A DNA stretch of 10,076 nucleotides, taken from NCBI GenBank assembly GCA_004009845.1, contig RMBW01000283.1:17067-27142 (forward strand). The letters are read 5' to 3'. Shown here in pieces: positions 1-5,049 of the stretch. Source of the stretch: Davidsoniella eucalypti. Taxonomy: Eukaryota > Ascomycota > Sordariomycetes > Microascales > Ceratocystidaceae. The notes under the pieces are model-generated. The model did no database searches and was not told where the DNA came from. It saw only the letters and a program-made list of their open reading frames with translations. Position numbers and translations under genes: made by a program. Within the stretch, counting starts at the first letter, position 1. Every line of letters begins with the position of its first letter.

Positions 1-1998
1 CTTCAAAAGAGGAAGGTCCAGATATGTTTTGATGGCAAACGAACAAACTTCTACACTATTGACCAAGGCATACCGCAAGGCAGCCCAATTTCCCCCATTC
101 TGTTCTTGATTTATTCGAGACTTATACACATCAACATCCCCCAATCCATCCCAGTTCATGGCATTCAGCTCTCATACATTGATGATATTCTGATTACGGT
201 AGCTTCCAAAAGCTTTGCAAGAAATTGCAGAGCTCTAGAGGCCATCGTTGAAGATCTCACCAGGCAAGCCGACGATAGTTCCGTCGAGTTTGAGAGTTCC
301 AAGACTGAGCTTCTGCATTTAACAAGGAGTAAAGCAGTAAGCAATGAACACATAGACGTCCTAGGGACGACAATACAACCGTCAGAGAAGATCAAGTGGC
401 TAGGAATCTGGCTAGACTGTCAGCTGAATTTCAGCGAGCATGTCCAAGACAGAACCCTTAAAGCAACCAGAACCCTAATGGGAATTCAACGGATTTCGCG
501 GAAGTATAGCGGTCTAAGTGCGAAAGCAACTAGACAACTGTACCAAGCTGTGATTCGTCCTATCATGGAATATGGTTCGATCCTCTGGTGGACCAAAATG
601 AAGCCCATTTCCCTCAAGAAACACCTTGAAAAAGTACAAAGTTTGGCGATTTCCATGATGCTTGGCACCTACAAGCAGGCTCCGAAAAGGGCTTGTGAAA
701 TAGAGGCTGGCATTAAACCAGTTGAGATCAACTTGGAATGGAATAACCTCAAGTACGGAACAAGACTTCTACAATTCCCTAAACACCACCCCATACGCCA
801 TTGCGCCCAACCCACCAAGGACCATCTGAACTCGGAGTCTGACTTTGAGTCTCTTGGTATCTTGGGTCCCTACAAATTGAAGCGAGAGTCACAAGTGCAA
901 GCAATTGCCGTGGACATCAAGTACCTGATACCTTTCAAGGCACTTCAGCGAGCTAAAATTGTATGGGAGGCACCATGGGCGAAGCGTACCCCAATCACTA
1001 CACATATCCCTAAAGTCAAAAAAGAAGAAGCAAAGGAAATCCACCTGGCAACCCTAGCAACCCTATGGTTGGGCGAAGCCTATTGTCTGTACACTGACGG
1101 GTCTATGGAGGGTGATAAATCCTCCTATGCCTTTGTCGATATGGATAATAACACGGTGCGGTTTCAAGAGGCAAATGCCTTGGGGCCTTACACTGAGGTT
1201 GCAGACTGCGAAAGCTATGCGATCTACAGAGCCCTTTGCTACGTTCGAAAACTGCCACTACGGAAACGAATCCTGATCTTTGTCGATAGCCAAGCTGCCA
1301 TCCAAAGAGTACGGAAGCCTGGTATATTCACGAACCTCATAGAGAAGCTAAACCTGCAGGACCTCGACACCAGTATAGAAATACACTGGTGCCCTGGACA
1401 TGTCGGAATAGAAGGAAATGAGATAGTGGATAAGCTTGCAAAGGAGGCTCTTGAAAAAAGAGTATGCACCTCTATCGCAACCACTGGGTATATCAAAAAA
1501 AAGATCAAAGAGAACATCTTCAACCTCTGGGACACACTAATCAACCGCGATATCGACAAACTTGGGAATCACTATCGGTCTCTTGGTAAGACAGGAGTGA
1601 GTGATCTGAAACCAATAGAGGGCGAGAAGAGGCTGACAACAGCCTACTATCAACTTCTAACGGGGAAGGGCGCTTACCTGCCGTACCTAAAGACCATAGG
1701 CAAGGTATCGAGTAGCATGTGTCGTCATTGTCAGCTGGACATTGAAACTATTCAGCACTTGGTGTTGGACTGTGATATGTGGCTTGAGCAAAGACAAGAG
1801 TTGAAAGACGTCTGCGATGGTGAGATAAAGATGGAAGATCTATTTAGTAAGGCGAAGCACCAGCAAGCCTTGCTAGTATTTCTGAAAAAAACAGGAATAG
1901 GGGGAAGAAACTGGGGTCGAGTGGAGGAAGTGACCAACGATGGTGTTGCCGGTGAGGGTGAACCAGTCGCACTTCGTGATGATTTGTGGTGTTGTTAA
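1..1998 (+). CDS. LINE ORF2, 3' part: reverse transcriptase - RNase H - CCHC finger (copy A)
   Basis: The frame is open from base 1 to the TAA at 1996-1998, about 665 codons, and is cut at its 5' side only by the window edge. No start codon belongs to the visible part. ORF2 proteins of this type copy the element RNA into DNA at a nicked target. Reverse-transcriptase motifs visible are GIPQGSP (67-87) and the catalytic YIDD box (175-186). A complete RNase H follows, with acidic residues at 1096 (TDGS), 1210 (CESYA), 1285 (VDSQ) and 1429 (EIVDKLA). A C-x2-C-x8-H-x4-C finger lies at 1720-1773. No frameshift or internal stop is seen, so this part looks recently functional. It differs from the second copy at eight residues. 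RNase H in ORF2 fits the I/Tad group rather than L1. Confidence 0.93.
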   Translation, partial: LQKRKVQICFDGKRTNFYTIDQGIPQGSPISPILFLIYSRLIHINIPQSIPVHGIQLSYIDDILITVASKSFARNCRALEAIVEDLTRQADDSSVEFESSKTELLHLTRSKAVSNEHIDVLGTTIQPSEKIKWLGIWLDCQLNFSEHVQDRTLKATRTLMGIQRISRKYSGLSAKATRQLYQAVIRPIMEYGSILWWTKMKPISLKKHLEKVQSLAISMMLGTYKQAPKRACEIEAGIKPVEINLEWNNLKYGTRLLQFPKHHPIRHCAQPTKDHLNSESDFESLGILGPYKLKRESQVQAIAVDIKYLIPFKALQRAKIVWEAPWAKRTPITTHIPKVKKEEAKEIHLATLATLWLGEAYCLYTDGSMEGDKSSYAFVDMDNNTVRFQEANALGPYTEVADCESYAIYRALCYVRKLPLRKRILIFVDSQAAIQRVRKPGIFTNLIEKLNLQDLDTSIEIHWCPGHVGIEGNEIVDKLAKEALEKRVCTSIATTGYIKKKIKENIFNLWDTLINRDIDKLGNHYRSLGKTGVSDLKPIEGEKRLTTAYYQLLTGKGAYLPYLKTIGKVSSSMCRHCQLDIETIQHLVLDCDMWLEQRQELKDVCDGEIKMEDLFSKAKHQQALLVFLKKTGIGGRNWGRVEEVTNDGVAGEGEPVALRDDLWCC

Positions 1999-2141
1999 TT
2001 TTCTTTGTGTTTTTCCTTATGTTTTTTATGTTTTGTGTTATGTTTCTACCTGTTTTCTGTCATGTTTTTATTGTTTTTATTGTTTTATTTGTTGTTTCTT
2101 TTACATCTTCATAGCTCTTTAGCTCCATAAGATTAATGAAT
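1999..2141 (+). other. LINE 3' UTR (copy A)
   Basis: A T-rich stretch follows the ORF2 stop, with repeated TGTTTTTAT/TGTTTTAT-like units around 2060-2095, ending in a conserved block (ATAGCTCTTTAGCTCCATAA) before the tail. The conserved block is identical in copy B, which supports its being the element's 3' end, where reverse transcription would begin. The repeated middle part differs in length between the two copies by roughly ten bases. Confidence 0.85.
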
Positions 2142-2164
2142 AAAAAAAAAAATAAAAAAAAAAA
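2142..2164 (+). repeat. Poly-A tail of LINE copy A
   Basis: A 23-base A-run broken by one T at 2153 joins directly to gag sequence starting GGAATTCC. This is the expected 3' junction of target-primed reverse transcription. Confidence 0.93.
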
Positions 2165-2549
2165 GGAATTCCTCGTACGGCCGGGACTGCAATTGGACTT
2201 GCTTGTACCATGGTTCGATTTGCATCATAATTTTTGTCGAAAGTCGCGAGTAGATATAGGAGCAGATATTCCGTTGAGAGCCGATAACGGTTCCATCGGC
2301 AGCAATCTTGCCTTCCATTTCACACCTCCAGGCTGAATATTCCCGCTTGTCTCCTGAGAACTTGGAGGCATCAGGTAACGAGAATCTGGCAGTGGATTTC
2401 TGGGGCAGTTTGGCTTGTAACTCAGCTAGCCGAACTTCCTTTTCGGCAATGGAAATCTGCACATCGAGAGTCTGCTGGCGGAGGTGTTCAGCCTTGAGCT
2501 GGTTTTCGAAGCTCGAAAGGTCTGACGCACCTGCTCCAATGCCTAACAT
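2165..2549 (-). pseudogene. gag N-terminal fragment, cut by LINE A insertion
   Basis: This is the start of an LTR-retrotransposon capsid (gag) gene on the minus strand, about 128 codons from the ATG at 2549 (MLGIGAGASD). Residues about 10-50 are rich in E, K, L and Q and look helical or coiled-coil. They are followed by LPDASKFSGDKREYSAW, IAADGTVIGSQ and YIYSRLSTK, the pattern of the conserved N-terminal region of fungal LTR gag proteins. The frame then reads PYEEFL and runs into the LINE poly-A (read as Phe/Ile/Lys codons here). The frame stays open upstream to an ATG at 2954 (MIFLNFLLFF), so a longer N-terminus cannot be excluded. I prefer 2549 because the recognisable gag begins there. The rest of gag should lie left of LINE A, outside the window. 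Confidence 0.75.
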
Positions 2550-3231
2550 TCTATTGTTGAAGAGGAAGCGAAGGACACGAGCACGGGCAGCAGGCTCGGA
2601 ATCGAAACGAGCGTGGGCTGGCTCGCTATGGCCGACCAGAACAGAAAGGGAGAAACGGATGTGACCCAAGTGGTCGTGGAACGAGGACTCATGTAATGCA
2701 ATTTGAGGCCCGGTTGGGAAGGGGCCGAGGAGTTTGGCGATAGCTGGCCGAGCGGATCTTCGAAACAAGGACAGATAGCACCATCCTGGGGCGCGGACCA
2801 AACGACGGGCAGAGCGGGGTAGCCTGGTGCGCTGATGACGCACGACGGGCGAACCGGCGGGGTAACGTTCCTGGCACCATCGTGCACAGCACTGACTGGT
2901 GTAACCCAGGAAGGAAAAAACGAGAAAAAAGAGGAGAAAGTTGAGGAAAATCATGGTGGGGGCAGACAAAATGTGAGTTTACACAACTAAATGTGAAAGA
3001 CTCCTCACAAGCGAGAGCAAACAGTAAAGCTTTTCCAAAACGCTCAAACTTTACCGTGAAAAACTCGCTACGACGCAAGAAACAAGTTCTGCAGTAACGA
3101 GAAGTCAACTGGCTTAAGAGAAAGAGTTTATTCCAAACTTTGTAGTATGGTCTTGGGTGCGAAGAGAGTTATAACAAGGAGTTGTCTGAATCTGACAAAG
3201 TGAAAGCAAAGAGAGAGGACAAGACGAATCG
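2550..3231 (-). other. Leader between LTR and gag, with overlapping open frames
   Basis: This is the stretch between the putative LTR end and the gag ATG. It carries an AATAAA in element sense near 3130. Several minus-strand frames are open through the GC- and Pro/Arg-rich part: 2543-2887, 2550-2954 (in frame with gag) and 2689-3108. None resembles a protein I know, and overlapping open frames are expected in GC-rich DNA. One of them ends in a TAG (2545-2543) that overlaps the gag ATG (2549-2547) in ATGTTAG. No primer-binding site could be fixed. Confidence 0.4.
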
Positions 3232-3396
3232 TGTTGAACAGTCAACAATAAGAGAATCAGGGATCTTCTTTAAAGTGTGACGATCTACGACGAGAACGAG
3301 GCTTGCAGAAGTAGAAGAGATATAGTATTTGACGAGGTTAAAGAAGATAGAGAGGGAAGAGAAGAACTAGACAAGAATAAGGAGGGGAGACGGCCT

Positions 3397-3405
3397 CCTT
3401 ATATA
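3397..3405 (-). promoter_or_regulatory. TATA box of the LTR
   Basis: TATATAAGG on the minus strand lies about 40 bases inside the LTR start and upstream of a CT-rich stretch, the usual place of an LTR promoter. It would drive transcription leftward into gag. Confidence 0.5.
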
Positions 3406-3417
3406 GACAAAAGTAAC

Positions 3418-3439
3418 GGCTGTGGTAGATACCACAGCC
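3418..3439. repeat. 22-bp perfect palindrome at the LTR start
   Basis: Two 10-base arms (3418-3427 and 3430-3439, GGCTGTGGTA and its complement) surround a 2-base spacer. It begins 4 bases inside the LTR edge. It may bind a protein or be an integrase-recognition feature; this is inference. Confidence 0.8.
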
Positions 3440-3443
3440 AACA

Positions 3444-4156
3444 AGATTGGGTCCTAGATCCTTTCACCAACGATGAAGCCGAGGAACTTGATTTCCTTAG
3501 CTAGGAACTGGCACTTGCGAAGGTCGAGTTGCAGGCCGGCGAGATCGAGTGCATGGACAATTTCGAGCACTAATTTCCTGTGCTCTTCCTCAGTACCACT
3601 GGAGTAGATGTCCACGTCGTCAATGTATGCGCTGCAGCTGATGCCTAGCCACTTTCGGAGGACCGAGTTGATGTAGCGTTGAAACGCAGCAGGGGCATTC
3701 GTCAGGCCAAAGGGGATCACGTTCCACTCGAAGGCCCCTAGAGGAGTCCGAAAGGCGGTTAACTCCTCATAACCAGGGGCAATCCGAATACGATGGAATG
3801 CGGCAATAACGTCCACCTTGGAGACCCATTTAGCAGCCGAGATTTGCCGAAGGGTGTCGTGGATAAGGGGAAGCGGGTAGGAATCCTTCTTGGAGATAGC
3901 GTTAACTGCGCGGTAGTCCACACAGAAGCGAATTCCACCTCCAGGTTTCTTTACAAATAGGACCGGAGAGCCCACTTCAGATTTCGTGTCCTTTATCCAT
4001 TTCGTACCCAGTAGTTCAGTCAACGTTTTCTGCATCACTAACAGTTCAGCCCTAGACAACGGATAGAGGGATTGCACAGGTAATGTTTTCCCTTCCAACA
4101 GTTCGATCTTCAAGTCTACTCCAGGCCGGTGTGGCGGGAGGTCCTTGGATGCCTTC
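3444..4156 (-). pseudogene. Ty3/gypsy reverse transcriptase fragment
   Basis: This is a minus-strand frame of about 237 codons covering most of an LTR-retrotransposon reverse transcriptase. In order: LPPHRPGVD just before the domain; SPVLFVKKPGGGIRFCVDYR; the first catalytic Asp in VDVIAAFH (codon 3811-3813); FGLTNAPAAFQ; YIDDVDIYS with both catalytic Asp codons at 3616-3621; and KFLGFIVGERI. The spacing matches Ty3/gypsy pol. The 5' side is cut at 4157 by the 201-bp LTR-like unit, so protease is missing. The 3' side has an in-frame TAG (3456-3454) right after GERI, a few codons of plausible sequence (DPI), and then the TGTTGG start of another LTR at 3443. RNase H and the rest are absent. It is therefore a double-ended fragment, not a working gene. 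Confidence 0.92.
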
Positions 4157-4357
4157 TGTAAGGGTCTAAGGCCCATCAGTATTGGCCAAGTCATGCCTTG
4201 GCCCTACTTGACTTTGACATAAATAGGGACCGATTCCCTCGTAGTTTAGTCTTAGTTTCTCTTTCTCCCTCATCGGTCTCAATTCAATTCATCTTTACGA
4301 CCATTTTTCCTCGCAAATCCTCGTATATCGTCTCAACCAGGGCCTTAGACCCTTACA
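4157..4357 (+). repeat. 201-bp solo-LTR-like unit with 18-bp perfect terminal inverted repeats
   Basis: The unit begins TGTAAGGGTCTAAGGCCC (4157-4174) and ends with its exact reverse complement (4340-4357), so it has TG...CA ends and 18-bp inverted termini. Inside, on the plus strand, are ATAAATAGG (near 4219) and a long CT-rich tract, as in small fungal LTRs. Both flanking protein similarities stop exactly at its edges. The flanking five bases are CCTTC (4152-4156) and CCCTC (4358-4362), which match at four of five positions, so there is no clean target duplication. A MITE with long inverted ends is the main alternative. I favour an LTR because of the TG/CA ends and promoter-like interior; 18 bp is long for an LTR's inverted ends. 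Confidence 0.7.
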
Positions 4358-4891
4358 CCCTCACTACGAGCCCCTAAGGACCAAGATCATCCAGCGAATC
4401 CACGACTCTACCCTCGCAGGCCACCCCGGCAGAGCAATTACCCGTGACTTAGTATCGCGCGAATATGCCTGGCCTGGCCTCACCAACGATGTCCGACAGT
4501 TCGTGTCGAATTGCTCCTCTTGTGGAAAAAGCAAGATTTGGCGAGAGCAGAAGCGTGGCCTGTTGAAGCCCCTGCCAGTACCGTCCAGACCTTGGTCTGA
4601 ACTGGCCATGGACTTTATCGGCCCATTACCCCCTTCTGCTGGTTACACTTCTATTCTAGGAGTCACCGACCGCCTGTCGAAGTCGCAAATCCTGATCCCC
4701 ATGAAGGCCATTACCGCACAAGCCACTGCTGAAGCCCTGCTGATTCACGTCTTTTCCCACCACGGCTTCCCCCTTGCAATCGTTTCCGACAGAGGGCCTC
4801 AATTTGCTCAGCTGTTTTGGGGCGAAGTATGCCGTCGCTTTGGGATTCAACGCCGCCTATCTACTGCCTTCCACCCCCAGACTGATGGTAG
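4358..4891 (+). pseudogene. Ty3/gypsy integrase fragment, truncated before the catalytic Glu
   Basis: A plus-strand frame runs from the edge of the 201-bp unit (YEPLRTKII) to the poly-T of LINE B. It holds the integrase HHCC zinc domain: His at 4401 and 4422 (HDSTLAGH), Cys at 4512 and 4521 (CSSC). The catalytic core follows, with Asp at 4611 (MDFIGPLP) and Asp at 4788 (IVSDRGPQF), then FHPQTDG. The third catalytic residue, Glu, is expected about 35 residues after the second Asp, near 4896, so the LINE B insertion removes it. Integrase joins element DNA to the host chromosome; this piece cannot. It lacks upstream RT/RNase H in its own orientation and stands head to head with the RT fragment. 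Whether the two come from one family is not shown. Confidence 0.92.
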
Positions 4892-4915
4892 TTTTTTTTT
4901 TTTTTTTTTTTTTTT
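4892..4915 (-). repeat. Poly-A tail of LINE copy B (24 T on the plus strand)
   Basis: An unbroken run of 24 T joins integrase sequence (ACTGATGGTAG) on the left to the conserved LINE 3' end on the right. Confidence 0.95.
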
Positions 4916-5049
4916 AATTCATTAATCTTATGGAGCTAAAGAGCTATGAAGATGTAAAATAAAAGCAAATAAAACAATAAAAACATAACAGAAAACAAGT
5001 AGAAACATAAAACAAAACATAAAAAACATAAGGAAAAACACAAAGAAAA
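4916..5049 (-). other. LINE 3' UTR (copy B)
   Basis: This is the counterpart of 1999-2141. The terminal block next to the tail is identical in both copies. The T-rich middle is shorter here by about ten bases and carries a few substitutions. Confidence 0.85.

Larger units (their letters stand above)
1..2164 (+). mobile_element. LINE copy A, 3' part (Tad1/I-like non-LTR retrotransposon)
   Basis: This is the 3' part of a non-LTR retrotransposon read left to right. It enters the window in mid reverse transcriptase and continues through RNase H, a C-terminal zinc finger, a stop codon, a T-rich 3' UTR and a poly-A tail ending at 2164. From 2165 the sequence changes abruptly to LTR-retrotransposon gag on the other strand, which marks the insertion point. 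Position x here pairs with position 7048 minus x in the second copy on the minus strand, without an indel through the coding part. The left end, and so the target-site duplication, is outside the window. Confidence 0.95.
2165..3443 (-). mobile_element. LTR retrotransposon, 5' part (LTR, leader, start of gag), truncated by LINE A
   Basis: Reading the minus strand from 3443: an LTR-like start TGTTGG with a palindrome and TATA box, a GC-rich leader, then a gag reading frame that stops being gag at 2165, where the poly-A of LINE A begins. The start at 3443 interrupts a reverse-transcriptase frame on the same strand, so this element appears to have inserted there. Protease, polymerase and 3' LTR are not in the window. 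I cannot assign it to Ty3/gypsy or Ty1/copia from gag alone, and no clear tRNA primer-binding site was found. Confidence 0.75.
3232..3443 (-). repeat. Putative 5' LTR (about 212 bp)
   Basis: On the minus strand the unit starts TGTTGGC at 3443, and the first matching inverted end, CAACA, falls at 3236-3232, giving TGTTG...CAACA ends. Near its start it has a palindrome (3418-3439), then TATATAAGG, then a pyrimidine-rich tract, as in many fungal LTRs. The 5' boundary is well supported because it coincides with the break in an RT frame. The 3' boundary is a guess: only one LTR is visible, and no primer-binding site follows 3232. An LTR reaching toward 3100 is also possible, which would place the AATAAA at about 3130 inside it. 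Confidence 0.5.

Noticed and set aside
2136..2336. Plus-strand frame starting in a Lys-rich run
   Set aside because: The Lys run is the LINE A poly-A tail read as codons; the rest is antisense to gag.
2133..2969. A single 278-codon minus-strand gene, including a signal-like start MIFLNFLLFFLVF
   Set aside because: The last residues are LINE tail, the listed first codon is TTG, and recognisable gag begins only at 2549; the hydrophobic start is in a leader with several overlapping open frames.
4157..4357. Reading GLRPL on both sides as part of the RT and integrase proteins
   Set aside because: The five residues come from the 18-bp inverted ends of the inserted unit, so the shared peptide is not protein homology.
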